From Datnioides undecimradiatus (taxonomy: Eukaryota > Chordata > Actinopteri > Lobotiformes > Datnioididae), in assembly GCA_008933995.1 (NCBI GenBank), contig WARS01000981.1, forward strand, positions 1,178,001 to 1,242,000: 64,000 bases of DNA, given 5' to 3'. Every line of letters begins with the position of its first letter. Positions within the stretch are counted from its first letter, which is position 1. The position numbers and the translations under genes were made by a program. Shown one piece after another: positions 39,906 to 53,549 of this stretch. The notes beneath the pieces were generated by a model. It was not told the origin of the DNA, searched no databases, and saw only the letters and a list, made by a program, of their open reading frames with translations.

Positions 39906-41979
39906 CCTGTCTGGACTACAGAAGGCTGGCTGTCAGGCTCTCCTGCGAAGGCACCTTGAGGTCAAAGGTAGGTAGTCCAACTGATACTCTCTGTCTATCT
40001 GTCTCTGGTGCAAGACTTATGAGAATTACATAATATATTCCAAACAAAATATGTCCCATCAAGACTCTTGCTATTTTAATACTTAAAGATTGAGACAGTA
40101 CTTTTAACAGTCACAGTGATTATGACCTTCCTTCAACGTCTCTGCACACAGGAGCAGCTGTCTGTCAGCAACACATCCTGGGGAGCCTGGAGGACAAGCC
40201 TTAACTGGGCTCACTGACAGCACAAATTTACTGAACCAAAACATTTTTCATGTCAGCTTCACCGGAAGAAATCAAAAATGTAATGTTTATTCACTGATAT
40301 TATTTCCCCACCCATGTTACCGTGTGAGGGGAATATGCCTTTACTGTAACAGGTGAGCTCAGAGACTGACAGGGAGCTGATCAGTCAAGAAAACACATAC
40401 CGAGGAATATGCATATGTTCGCTAATTGCAAAAAGAATAGAATCAGAGCGTAAAAACACAGTCACCATGGAGATGACTGAAAACCTTTTGCTGAAACGGA
40501 ATCTGAGAACAATGCACAATTCTTTAATTTGTGTCACATCGATAGTGTTAAGCGACAGACCACAAATTGGCCTGAAGCCTTGTGTCCTTGCTCTTTTCAA
40601 GGCGACCTCACCGCATTGTTTTAAATTTTGCCTAGAGAGAAATGCAATATGTCGAACTTAAACAACATTTCTCGGTAAAAACCCAGCAACTACCCTGCTA
40701 CGTAAAGCAGTGAACAAAGCATCACCACCTTTTGATCAGTCAATGTCTCTCACTCCTCTAACTCTCTAACACTTACATCTCTTCATCAACTTATTCTTAC
40801 AGTTGCTCCGTGGAAGAACCTAAACAGAATATAACGGAATAGAACGTGATTATGAGATGAATGTCGAATTGTCAGTGGAAAATAGCGTTACACAAGACGC
40901 ATAATAACATTTTGCACCTTTGCACATAACGCAAAGGGCTGTCACACATAAAAGCTCTTTTATAGAAACTGTCAGCAACTAGACTGAAGGACAGAAACAG
41001 CAACAAGGTTGAGCTGATGATCCCTCTCCTTAAGAAATTAAGCCTAAGGGGGGGGCTGCTTCGACTTAATGAGTTTGAATTCCAATAAATGTGTTCAACT
41101 CCAATAGAACTTGCCAGAAAAAGATGAAAATATATTATTTAGTGCTGTCATGTTGATCATGACATTGGTGTGATTGATTGTTTTTTTTTTCAATCTTCAT
41201 GAATTTGCATTCATTGGTTCAACAAATATCGTTCATTAAGAATGTGCGTTCGATGCTAGACGATGTAACATCGACGGTGCTGATCACAGGCAAGAGTGAA
41301 ACTCCAATATTAAAGTGGTCTTCAGTTGAAGCCATGGGCAGCAGAGTATGCAGATTAAAATGATTTCAGTGAATCTATCACGGGGATGGGGAGGATCTGA
41401 ATTTTCTTTAATTTTGAGCCATGCCCTTCAAAACAATGAACTTGCATGGGGATTTAAAATCATTGCAAGTACTGTGGGAGAAAGTGTGATGCTACTTCAT
41501 CTCCCCAGGACATTTTTGTGGATAGCCCATGAAATATTGCAATGTTTTCATGGAATGACAGGACAATAAGCAGGTGTCTTCAGCGGCTTTTCATGCTGGA
41601 AGCCATAGTCTAGTGGGAGAGGCAGTGGTTGGATGTCTGTCCCTGGCTGAGATGACAAAGCACAGAAATAGCTGTGTGGGTAAAACCTGTTTTGGGTCCA
41701 GAAAGAAATGCAATGCACCAACATACATGTTCTCGATTGCTGAGAAACCAAACGGACGGGTCGCCAGACAGTTCTGTATGTTGAGCATTTGTCATGTTTA
41801 AAAGAAGCAAGATAGTTCTGTACATTCCATCTTTGATATTCACTTTAATAAAGCCAGTACTACTCAAGAATCCATTTAATGGACTGCCACTGAATTCATT
41901 TCCACTAGTACCATCAGCAGCTTGACACTGGTGGATCAGAATGATACAACTCAACTGTTAGATAGAACAGCTGTTAAGA

Positions 41980-42335
41980 TTCTGCCATCTTGCTTGAGGC
42001 TGTTGAAGGCGTTTCATCTCTCATTAGAAAGGTGTCTTCACTTCTAACTGATTAGTTGGGAGTCGCCTTCTATTTTAAGTTCTTGAGGGTTCATTAGCAC
42101 CCAGATAATCAGTGAGGCTGAAAGTGGGTGGTTTGACTCACCTGTCCATTGTGTGAGTCATTAGGGTCATGAGTCATGGTGCGAAATGATCTAGGGTGCC
42201 TTTGGATCTTGGCATTTGAAGTATTGAATGGACCACCGTGCGATTTGGGCGCAGTCTTTCACGGTCTGGATGGTTTCACCATTCACAGTCGTCTGCCAAT
42301 CATGGACAGCTATTGAAATCTAGGACAGATCCAGT
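41980..42335 (-). mobile_element. Remnant of a dispersed fish retroelement (Penelope-like 3' region suspected)
   Basis: The minus strand contains ATGAGAGATGAAACGCCTTC and, further upstream, a GACTCACACAATGGACAGG stretch. From memory both strings recur in a high-copy fish repeat near the 3' end of Penelope-type elements. No coding domain is readable here. The family name is tentative and the ends are approximate. Confidence 0.45.
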
Positions 42336-44178
42336 TTCTGATGACAGTCTGTTTACAACTCTATCCTTACAGACATTCCTCCCAGGACCAAGCCAATAAC
42401 GACTGCTCCTCGCACAGTCTCATCGACAACAGAGCATAATGTCAGATGCCATGTGTAATTGAAGGCATTACAAACTCAAGAGCAAGTCCAACAATGTTAC
42501 ATTCCATGAAAGTCCTTCAGATATGCTTTCCAGAGTGTCATACAGTTCAACTATTCTATACTCTCTTCTTTCCACGTTGTGTCTATCCCAAGGGAGAGGA
42601 CGAAAGAAAAACACGTGGAGTTCTATCTGCCCAGATCACTGCTATATTTGGAAGTTGGTGAAAAATGCTTGTCACATTGTTTTCTATCATAACACCTTCA
42701 TTATAAATAAAAATGCCCTTAACTGTTGGACATGAGATGCAGGGTAATAGAAGATAGTGCTAAGGTTGCAATAAACTATATTTGTAGCCGATCATTTATT
42801 CGAGAATCAACATGGGACACACCGCAGAGCACCAACTGAAAATAGAACGAAGTCAAATGGCCCGTTCTTTCTCTTTTTACACTTTAGCAGTAGAGTTATT
42901 TATACTAGAACTCTAAAAGGAAGACTGGATCTTTCCTGCACAGCTGGCAGGTTTTCCGACTGTCTAAAGGTAATATACCAGAAGGCTTTACTGGCTTTTT
43001 GGCTTTACATGCCGGGCATGCAACAGCAGTTTAGAAACCCGAGACAGAGCTGAACGCTATGCTCAAACACTCACTCATCAAACGTAAAGTTTTATTTGTT
43101 GCTCCAAACTGTGTGTCAGTCAAACCAGAACGGGCAATGTCATTAACTTGCTGAACACCAAGACTTTACGATGAACAGCAACATGGGTAACATAAATATT
43201 GATGCTCATCTGGGACTCAGTCGTCAATCAGGGTTCTGTTGCTGATAAATGCTACAGCGATGACAGAAAAGCTTAAGGGACCCAAATTGCAGATTGACTA
43301 AACAACCTACAGTATTTATGGTTTGTGTAGTTGTATAGTCCCCAGACGTTTGACTCTCTAACCCACAGAGTGTGACTGATGACATGCAACAGCGTTCTCG
43401 CCATACAACAAAAGACAACAAAGCAGTCCAACAACACTGGTCAAAGCTTTAGCTGTCCCTTCCACACACCTAGAAAAATAATGTATGCACAAACATGTAC
43501 TGTAGTATTTCACAAATAGGAGCCAATCAGTGCCCCCTCCCTCCCCCCTGCTTATCTGCTTACAGACAGGTGAGTCACACTCGTGTCATATTAACATTTC
43601 AAACCCCAGATTCTTGCTTCAACACAAAGGGCAGCGCAGATGAAAGCACAAATGCTCTGGCGTTTAAATGCAATTCATTAAGGATGCGAGCATCTGAGTG
43701 AAGCAAGGACACAGTGCCATGCAGAAATAGCCTTCAGTCTTCACTAAGGACGGATGAATTAAATGCCATTGAGCATATACAATGCAACTAATGCGATTTT
43801 AGAGATGGCTGTGGCATGCTTGCATATGTACAATGATCCACACTGTGGTAATGCTCTCTGCATTAATCCTGTCATTCAAAGTCCCTCCATAACATTTACA
43901 TCCATCCTATTATCCTAATTAATTAGTCCAATAACAACAGGGTCAGTTTATTTTCCTGCGAACAATTACGTTGTAATGATGATCTGGAAACAGGTAATGA
44001 TGGGTAATAAGTGAAGCGAGAAATCCACCAGGGGTCAAACAAAAGTCAAAGATGGGGTGATAAACACAAAGGAGTGAGCCAAGGAAAGACACAGAGGATG
44101 AGGGACGGTGAGAGAACTTAGAAAACACAGGAAGTGTGATACAGAGAGGAAAACTGTTATGTAGCTAGTTCTCATACA

Positions 44179-44457
44179 TGTAGCTCAGAGGTAGAACAGG
44201 TTGTCCACCCATCGCAAGATTGGCGGTTCGACGCCTGGCCCCTCTAGGCTACATGCCAAAGTGTCCTTGGGCAAGACACTGAACCCCAAATTACTCTTGA
44301 TGTCTGTTCCACTGGTGTGTGAATGACGAGCGAGTGACTAAGTTTCCCCTCTTACTGTAGCTGCCATGTATGAGTGGGTGTGATTGGGTGAATGTTGACG
44401 TGCTTTGTAAAAGTGCTTTGAGGGGTCTAGTGAGGACTACAAAGACAGACCATTTAC
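44179..44457 (+). mobile_element. tRNA-derived SINE
   Basis: The head TGTAGCTCAGAGGT is an RNA polymerase III A-box like that of a tRNA, and GGTTCGACGCC at 44225-44235 is a B-box. The body contains TGTCCTTGGGCAAGACACTG and AAGTGCTTTGAGGGGTC, typical of a common fish SINE, and it ends in CCATTTACTT. The element is transcribed antisense to the IgLON gene and lies only 24 bp from the Ig2 exon donor side (44481). Target duplications were not clear. Confidence 0.85.
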
Positions 44458-44480
44458 TTATTCACAGACAAACAAGTTAC

Positions 44481-44606
44481 CTGAGGAGGAGATGAGTTTC
44501 CAGCTGATCGAAGGCTCTGGTTTACCGCTGGCTTGGCACATCAGGGTGACATTGGAGCCTTCATTTACCGCAATATCTCTTGACAGGTTGATGATTTTCG
44601 GTGGTA
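44481..44606 (-). CDS. IgLON-family gene, first half of Ig2
   Basis: This 126 bp exon (42 codons) has phase 1 at both ends. The acceptor reads ttcacag and the donor gtaact. It encodes visible residues 78-119 and opens with VPPKI, the conserved linker between Ig1 and Ig2, then VNEGSNVTLMC, the Ig2 B strand. C101 is the first Ig2 cysteine, and GKPEPSISW carries the core tryptophan. N84 (NLS) and N96 (NVT) are potential glycosylation sites. It is too short to appear as an ATG-initiated reading frame and was found by translating the minus strand between consensus splice sites. Introns of about 13.0 kb and 14.6 kb flank it. Confidence 0.93.
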
Positions 44607-47600
44607 CTGTGAAAGCAAATGAAAATGGGTAAATTTAATAAAGGGTGAAGGGGAATAAAGGGGAACCTCAATTTTACACATCAAGTACAGTTTACTTGTC
44701 ATGAGGAGCACAGCTCTGCATGTTTGGAATGTTATACCAGAAAGCTTGAATTAGAAACTGGGGGTGTGGGGTTTGATAGACGTGGGCATTCATGAGACAG
44801 GGGAAGTTTAAATTAAGACTACTGAACAGAGAATGATGACAAGAAGCGCAGGATCCAGCATTTTCCATGCTTAACCTGTAATTTGAATTCCAGCTATAGG
44901 TTTGTAGAACTATCTGTTCTGTTCTACTGAATACTGTTCTAGTCATTCCACAACCACATGCAGATGGATGCAAGCAAGTAAGCAGGTGTTTCAACCTTAG
45001 CCTTCCAATCTATGAAGTCTATATCCTACTGGTTAGCCTCAGCTGTTAGCTCAGACCACCCAACAGAACGCCTAAAGGCTCCATACAGTACGTTATCAGC
45101 ATAACAAATGTTACTGTTCTGTTGTATGAAGTGATTATTAAGGGTTCATTAGTGTCATAACAGTAAAGGATCTTAAATAACCTTCTAATTTAAAATACAA
45201 TCTGAGTTTGAGTTCAATCAGTGAAGCCTTTGCACGCAATTGTTTGCAAGACGTTAACAACTTAACATCTTCCCTAATTACAACCATGAGCGCCTTCAAT
45301 ATGACAACTTTAATGATGGGGATGCAGCTGAAGAGAGAGAAATAGACAAAGAAAGGGAGAAGGCACTTCACACTACATGGAGTTCACACTACGAGAAACA
45401 ATCCTGTCGCATTACGTCCAGCCCGCTGTCATTTGCGGCAACATCAGAACTTATTTCTCAGATTATATTCCAATTCTGGGAAAAGAATTAGAATGCCCTT
45501 ACGCACTGCAACAAGTGGTTACAACTGAGTGACCCAGGCATGGAAATACTGACTGAGTACAGCAAGGCAGGTAAAAGCGCAGTGTATCGATGTGGAAGCT
45601 GCAAGTCAGCAGCTTGTTCTGGGATTTGTAAGAGTTGACCAGCTTTTTTCTAAACACCGGTGAGTGCTTGCATATCTTAATTTGTCCAAATTGCCATTAC
45701 TTGTTTTTAAAAAAATGGCTATTTTGACAGTAAAATAAATTATCGCAGCCATGTCGATTCATAAGAAAGTGACATCTCGTAAACATGAAGAACAGCACTG
45801 CGTCCTCTGTCTCAGGTTTAATGTCACCCCGCACAGGGCCAAAATTAGGCCCTGAGAACCGTATCAACAAACAACACAGGTGCCCATGGAAATGCGCTCA
45901 GAACCTGTGAACATGTTTTCACGGCGCACTACGTCTCATTAAGTATCTCTGAATGGGGTGGGATAATTGTTTCCAATGCACTTTCACTTGCTAAGAACTC
46001 CTGAGGATTACCGCGCTGCTAGTCGATTGATTCAAAATAAATTCTTAAAGCGCGTTGAGTTGTATCGTGTTTGCACCTTCTCCTGCGTGAACCGGAGCTG
46101 CAAAAACGCATCGATTTCTGAGCAGCTAGACAATTTTATGGCTGCCAGTCTTTTTCTCAAGGCAGGCTGCTTAATCAAGCTGTCTTCTAAATGAATTATC
46201 GGACAAAGATCCTCTTCAGGCAACCAGCTTAACTACCCACAGCGCATGAGACGGATGGTGCTGTGGAGCATTGTGCACAGGTGGTTAAAAAACTGCAGTC
46301 TTTCAGTAAGCGATGCGAAATGCATCTGTGGTCATTTTCAGATTTGGATGCTTACATGTAGCACCTAAGCGGAGAAAAGGGGAACCGTTTTCTGAGGCAT
46401 TCCACATAAATAACAACCCGGCTCCAAGAAAGCGACACTATTTTTAAAACAATTTCAAGTCCTGTAGATGATGCCAAACAAATTGTTTTCTCCACCAGTT
46501 CTCCGCACTAAACTTTATACGGCAATTTTAAAAGAGCACGGAGCAAATTGCCTCTGAACAAGCAAAGGATGGATCTATAATACAGAGCACTTTGTTCAGG
46601 AAAGATATTACCAACCATTACCTCCATTGAGAATGCTGCTCCAAGGTGCAGACAGGTGGTTACAATCAGGAGTTTTAAACCTGCATAGGCCTTTGTTAAG
46701 ACTTTTCTGGTTTTATAGATCAGTCAAAAGAGCCGCCGACAGTAGATCAAAGAGCAAGTCCTTCTAGAGAGGGCACCTGCATCTTCGCAGGACAACCCAA
46801 CAGGGATGAAGGTCCACGGTACGCCTAAGTGTGGAACGGCAGATATTGTGATATCACAGCTGCCACGGCCACTGACAATACCTGCAATGTCAAACAAGTT
46901 GCATTAACTTTACACTTGCACAACAGCATTCTTTACATTAGCACAAATGTGGCAGTGTTGCCACGCGGCGAGTTAGCAAAGTTCAAAATCAGGTGTACAT
47001 GCATGTTGTATTGTTCCTTGTTGTGACATGATAGATTTGTCTGTTTTGGGTGCAGCGGAGCTCTCCATCCCAGTTCCCAGATAAACACATCGGCTGCATT
47101 GTGAAGCAGATGAGTTTAAATTAATTTTCACCTCAGCACTACGTCCCCGCTGATCTGAGCGTTGTCACGATTTGTGCCGCGAGGAGATATCTCATCACAC
47201 CCGCGCGTAAATGAGGTCCTTTTTGTGCTCAGCTCAGAATACGTTTTACATAATAGGATAAGAATAGAAAAATTGTTTTAGAATACATTAAAAACACAAA
47301 TAAGATGCGTATTGTTGCCGGACTTCCTCAAATTAAGACAGTAAATGGATAAAACACACTGGAAGTTGTCTCTTGATGTCATGAGACATAAAATAACACG
47401 TTTCCGGACATGAGAAGATGCAGATGACGGCTGCGTACCACTGTAGTGATTTATTCTGGACGCCTCACACTTATTCAGTTTTGCTGGATAAATATTGTTT
47501 TTTTCTTCCTTTGTTTCTTCATTCCTGACAGATCCGTCCACGAACGCTTTTGTCATTTCCATTTCAAAGTAACAAGGACACATCTCTATTTTGACATCTC

Positions 47601-49916
47601 AGCATCATCAACTAAGAGCACGCGAATAGAGTGTCACCAGTGCTTTAACTTGTTTTAGTCACATCAGACTTGTTTGTAAGACAAAATCTCTATGAATAAT
47701 TTATTGGATGTCAGCTTAATCCCCATTTACCCTTCATGAATGACAAAAGCATACAGTGAGCGTGTCAGCGATGCCTCTGTTTAGCGGTGGTGCAAGAGGC
47801 CGAGGCAGAACCTCTGTTTGTGGAATAAAAACAAAAGGTTGAGTTTCAGATTCATTTAACAAGAGCTGTCAGGTGGTGAAATCCTTGAACACTTTTGTGG
47901 TGATGTTGCTTATCATATTACGTTGTGAATGAAGTGGAATCGTGTTCATAATCCCTGTTCGCTTAAAAACTGTGATAGTTTGGAGTCAAATGTGTCTCCT
48001 GATCGACCAAGACCGGTTGTCCATACAGTAAAAAAATCACACAAGTGACACAACAAGTAATGGCACTTAGTGCGAAAATGACAATGTATTCCTCTGTACC
48101 CGCAGCGGGACCTGCTGCAATTCAATCAACAGAATGTAAAATCAATATGAAATCATTTTAAATGCAAATCTCACTGCCTGTACCTCACTTTCTTGTTTTG
48201 CATGTTTCAGTGATGTGATGGGCTTTTTTAAAATCAGACACCGTGAGCTGCACCTCAGGCAAAATTGACATGACCTCCTGCTTCAAGTTTAAAAATGCAA
48301 AGTTTATTTGCAACGGACGAGGAAGATAAGGAGGGTGGGAGGAGGTTAGCCTCCTTATAAGCTGAAAACATATCTGAACAGTGTCTGTGTGAGATTTGGC
48401 GGAGCTACGGATCCAAAAGGAGTACGAACTTTGACGCAGACTGTGACAACTGGACACAGCTGGTTTCATTAGCCTCTAAGAGCTGAGAGCCCCGGCTACT
48501 GTTGGTAACCATGTGGGTGTGCAGGCCAAATCAGCTAGTCTTACCATTATAACTTCCTTTTCAGCATGTACCTTTCCTTTTCACCTTAATGCAAAACGGT
48601 TTTGTCCTGTGAGTGCATCCAGAAATTAAATAAACAGAATTATCTGTACTACATTATCCATCTGTGGCTATTGTGCACAGACAGTTAATTCAGTTCATAA
48701 AGTAAACAAATCAGAAGAAACTGCTGCTCCTCAAGCATCAGCTTTTTTACCTTTTTACCTTGGACATTTATCATTAAACCAACATGAATTACTATGCAGT
48801 ACTGTATCATTACTGGACTAAATGGCACGCAGGCCAAGTTTATTGTTTGGCTGATGAACATACTCCTGAACGTGACTCCAAATGAATGCCCATGTTGCTC
48901 CACGTCCGCTTGATGTGCAGGCGGGCCATCATTTAGAAGAATGTTAGCTGTAACTTCAACAAGCTGTGTGTGTTCTGCAGGATTTTGATGTTTTTTTTAC
49001 CCAGAGGGGGGCAAAAATTGATTCATGCAAGTTTAATTATTATTTTAGCTCATTTTTTTGCTGCATAACTCGTGCACATGAGTTTATCTCCAATTGGTTG
49101 AGTTCTGCTGGCAACTTGAATTTTCATGGTAGTTATAGAAGGACAGCTGGTGTTGCAGTATTAAAACTTGTCAAATATATAGATTTTATCAATACACTTC
49201 ACCCTCTTGGGGATCTAATCCAGCAATCTATCTCGGAGAAGGTCAACTCACTGCAGAGTATACAGCTCCTCACTCCTCAACAGCTTTGTGTGCATTTTTA
49301 GATTCAGGATCGACAAGGAGAGAGCTAACAGAAAGCCTTCTCTCAGATAATGCTTCACCCACTCACTGTAAACATTTCTCAGTGACACAGCCAGTTTATT
49401 TATTGCCATACATTAGACGCTGCAGTATGAGATTTCTCTCAAGTGGCCAAACAGCCAAATAAACAGCTACTGTATCTGGGTGACAGCTACCCACTGGCAT
49501 CATTGAGTTATCAGGTGAAGCATCGGAGTCGCGTCACTTGCGTTGTGCTCACTCATTTTTCAGCTGGATAATTCAAACCCTCGTGTAGCCAGACACCCAC
49601 CTGACTGAGGTGAAACTCTTCCTGGAACTAAATCTCTGACAGCTCCAGGGCGGCCGCTCCATAGCCGACCCCGATCTCTGACCTCCCGCAGTGTGGGCGA
49701 GCTAAAAGTCAATTTTCCTCCAGGGATTGATTATCACACATTAACAGTAGGAGTGAAGCCTATACCGTCCACACGGATCCTGGTTTATGCAAACAGCACA
49801 GCGTGAGCACGATGCTGTGGTTTTTGGACAGCAGTATCACTGACTGTACCGTACAGTGGGATAAACGGTTTCATCAATGCAAATACAAACATCTCTATTA
49901 TATTTTCCATTTAGAA

Positions 49917-50511
49917 CACGTGTCAAACTCAAGGCCCGCGGGCCAAATGTGGCCCGCCACGTCATTTTATGTGGCCCGCGATAGCTTAAAAGGTCTAATT
50001 GTCTTATAATAAATAAGTCAAAAGGGTGCATTGACCATAAACTACTTTTCCCATAATGCATGCCGATTATGTTACCCGCAAAGTGCCGGCATCCCGCCAC
50101 TACATTGCAGTGTTTCCACATCAATGCCATTTTCCGAACAAGTGGAATTGAATAATACAAACAATGATCCCAAAAGGTCCAGGAAGAGAAAAATGTATGC
50201 AGATGGAAGGCTGTTTCAAGAGAGATGGGAAGGCACGTTGATTGATGGAGTAATGTGGGTTTCATAACCTGACAGATTAAAAGGATTTATGTTATAACAG
50301 AGCAACAAGCAAACATATTTTTTTTACATCTATGCAAATATACATATGTAATATTTGTAAGCTGAATAAGTAAAAAAGTTATTTAACATTAAGGAGTAGT
50401 TGCATTTATTTTACATTACATTTAGTTACATTTAGCTGCATTTGCCCTTTGAGGGCAACCATTATGCATCATTTTCACCGGCCCTCAGTGAAAATGAGTT
50501 TGACACCCCTG
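49917..50511 (+). mobile_element. Non-autonomous hAT DNA transposon with transposase N-terminal remnant
   Basis: This 595 bp element is flanked by a perfect 8 bp target duplication, ATTTAGAA, at 49909-49916 and 50512-50519. The terminal inverted repeats share TGTCAAACTCA; the right end reads CAGGGGTGTCAAACTCA on the minus strand and the left end CACGTGTCAAACTCA. The 8 bp duplication and CA-starting ends are hAT superfamily traits. The plus strand at about 50167-50232 encodes KRSRKRKMYADGRLFQERW, which resembles the N-terminus of hAT transposases of the GTF2IRD2/EPM2AIP1 type. Nothing of the catalytic core follows, so it is an internally deleted copy needing a transposase in trans. GGCCC-rich palindromic sequence follows the left terminus. 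Confidence 0.88.
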
Positions 50512-51237
50512 ATTTAGAACATATAATAAAAATAATTTAGAAGTTAGATTTCTTACTAAAAATGATGACGGCTTTTGCTTATCTTAGAATTAAAGCTGGA
50601 CTTCCCTTATCAATGTAGTATTTGCATTTGTTTGAAGTAAACCTACATGCATCAGTACATGAAGACAGTGCAATCTGAGGAGATGAATATGACTATATTG
50701 TAGGACACCGCAGCTGTGAATCACCCAACATTTGCTGAGATAGTTGAGTCTGGATCAAGGTGACTGACCGACCAACCAGGGACCGACATCTCCATCCATG
50801 CAGCTATCGCGGCTTCAGATGTTTATGTTTACAAATGTTGATCCAAATAGGCCAAAAAAGATCAATACTATTTATTCTATTTATGTATTATTAACCATCC
50901 TGTTAGTTGACTATTGACTAGTTAGACTATAATTTATGTTGTTGACATGTTTCACTCTGGACCAAAGCGTTTGGGTGAACCAACAGACTAACACCACCAT
51001 CCTCAGGCTTCACTGCAAGACTGGCAGAAACCTTTTTTTTTTTTTTGAAGGCCCATACTCTACACTACAGTAAACAAGTGTTTTGATAAACAGGCTTTCT
51101 GTGTGGGCTGTACTTGTAATAGAATATCCTGGATGGCTTTTCTTTCTATGCCACCTGCTACAAGACTGGAGGACTGGAAGATGGGCTTCAGTCAGGTGGC
51201 AAATACTTTCATTCCCTGTGTTGTTTGGTGAAGAGTG

Positions 51238-51258
51238 GCAGCAGCAGCAGCAGCAGCA
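51238..51258. repeat. (GCA)7 trinucleotide repeat
   Basis: Seven GCA units (CAG/CTG class) in an intron. The short poly-Gln, poly-Ala and poly-Cys ORFs over it are artefacts. Confidence 0.93.
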
Positions 51259-53549
51259 ACATGCAGTAACCCCACACATTGCATTGTAGTCTTTACTGTT
51301 CAAGTATTTCTTGGCTGCCTCAATGAACTCACTTTCCTCTTGCTTTTGCTGTCACCAAGGCAACAGCGAGTTGAGACACTGTTCAAGTTTCATTATGTTT
51401 TTCTTTTTTTTTCTTCTCATAGTTGGAGCTTATTTATTGGGTGAGATGTGGTAAGATGTTCAATATATTTGCTTTTGTGTACTTTTAAAAGGTAGTTTAC
51501 TCTGATGTTCTTTAACTTTGGTGCAGGAATGCTAAAGCACACTGTAAACCTGTGTGGATGATATTTTTAATTCTGATACATTTCTTTCATAATCTTTATA
51601 AATAACATACTACTGTATGTGTACGTACATCTTTGCAGGCTTCTGCTGCTGGGCCTATGTGATTTAAGTTAACCTATCAGAGGTTAATACACCCTAGCAC
51701 CAAACCCAGCATGTCTTCTTGTTCAATGCACCTGCAACTTTCCGTCTTGTTCCCAATAACTGTATTTATTTACAAAAAGGCCAGCAGAGGTCTATATTTA
51801 GACAGTCAGTGATGTGACCAAGAGGTCACAACTTAAGTTTCGTCAACTGGTGAGACAACTCTGTGCGCAGAGTGCCAATGAGTGCAAGAGAGGTCCTGGG
51901 TGCGTGTTTGCCTTTCTGAGCGCACCAGCTGTTTAGGTTCTGCTGGGAGCTAGGTGAAGTGGAATATAGATCAGGGCGTGCACAGATTAATAAGACAAAT
52001 CTCGGCCAATCACATTGCCGGTCTCATAGTCCGTAGACAGGCGGGCTAATGACGCACAGTGGCAGATAGTCCAGTGATTTATGAGATGCTTCTGCAGGAT
52101 ATCGTGCTGCTGTCTGCACTGAATGGTGCAGTGTGACATGACCTGAACACACTGAACACACCATGCTGTGCTTTTTTAAAACAATAATGGCGATAAAACT
52201 GAAAAACGTGCACTTCCTGTCTCATGTGTGAATCTGTAGTCATCGTAAAATTCAACAACAATTCAAGAAACTTCAGCGTGCTGTGATGCGCAGGATTAAT
52301 GAGTGCTGGCATTCTGACGTCTCCTGCATACCGAGCAGATTACTGAGTTATAGCTGATCTCTGTGTGATGTTTGCAGAGGTGTGGCATATCATTCCGTGG
52401 CAGTGTTTGCATTGGATAGGTAGATTGCATTGAGATTAATGGAGAGGGAAAGGCCAGTGGACGGCCCTGTGCACTGCACCTCTCAAATCAGTGTCCTGCT
52501 GCCTTCAAACGGCTGCAGGGATCTAATGAACTGAAGGAGAAGCTTTTAAGGCCGTCTAAAGCACCGGCGAACATGTTGTGGCTCCTCCCACCTGTGCAAC
52601 ATTTGCAGCAAAATACTAAAATGCCTCAGCGCTCCCTGTGCCACAAAAATATGCTCCAAGTGATGAAATACACCTTTGCCTCCTCTCTTCAGCCACCTTT
52701 TCTTTTCCCATAACAGTTTAATATGTAACAAGTACGTGGATTGACACCCACGATGTGTATGTATGTGAATGCGTATCTGTGCAGGGACAAGGAGACAATA
52801 GATTCACCAAACACTGGTGGACTGCTGCTCCTCTGGGATGATGCTCAGGCAGCGGTAATGCACAGCTCACTTGTATTCTGACTGTATTGACATGTGTCCC
52901 TTTGGCTCTGGTGGGCCGAGCTGCCCGTTCCCTTAGCCCTGTTGTTCCCTGTTTATCAGAGTTTGGAAGATTAGCTACTTTAATATTTTTTTTTTAATAT
53001 ATTTCCACAGGTTACGAAGGCAGAGTGGATGAGGTGGTTTGTTACTTTGGCCTTTGCCTATTCTTAGCTCTGGTTATGTTAAATAGTGTGAATAAACACT
53101 GAGATCATTACATTTCATCTGTCTCTGTGGATGCTTGGTACTTTGGGAAGACGACTCTTTTGTATCCTGGCCAGTTCTCAGACAGGATGTCACAATGTCT
53201 CTAATGTTTTGTTCTGTTTAATAAATACAATAAATCATTGGGCTGGAGTGCCCTGGACATCAGACTGTTAGAGCTTGTTGTATGGCTTCTTGTAATTGTT
53301 TGCAGAAGTTTCTGAGATCTTGACTGAGTAATAGAAGGTAAAACACATTTGACAGAGACCACTGAAACACTTTGCTCTTGCCAAAGCTGGACAGGAAAAC
53401 TTCTTCAGATTAGATTTTCGATATCGCGTTATAACCTCGCAGGTTGCAGGAGTCATCAGTCTACTTTTACTTTAAAGACCACACGTGATTAGACATGTAC
53501 TCTTGTTTTCATTCATCCCGTCTATACTACTAAAATATCCTATTGACTT

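Larger units (their letters stand above)
29917..44480 (-). other. Intron inside Ig2 (14.6 kb)
   Basis: A phase-1 intron splitting the Ig2 domain. It contains an A-run at 30200-30215, CA and CT microsatellites (35725-35752, about 36549-36585, 37342-37375, 38160-38203), TATC repeats near 37758, a helicase retro-pseudogene at 39270-39905, a degraded retroelement near 41980-42335 and a SINE at 44179-44457. No host-gene exon was recognised in the remainder. Confidence 0.88.

Noticed and set aside
39309..39975. Several plus-strand ORFs over the helicase relic
   Set aside because: They are antisense shadows; only the minus strand carries the helicase motifs.
44179..44250. tRNA gene (A-box and B-box present)
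   Set aside because: The tRNA-like head continues into a SINE body and the cloverleaf is not intact.
48966..49301. 111-codon plus-strand ORF
   Set aside because: No recognisable domain, AT-rich composition and no splice context; probably chance.
50031..50267. 78-codon plus-strand ORF as a possible host gene
   Set aside because: It lies wholly inside the hAT element and contains the transposase N-terminal remnant.
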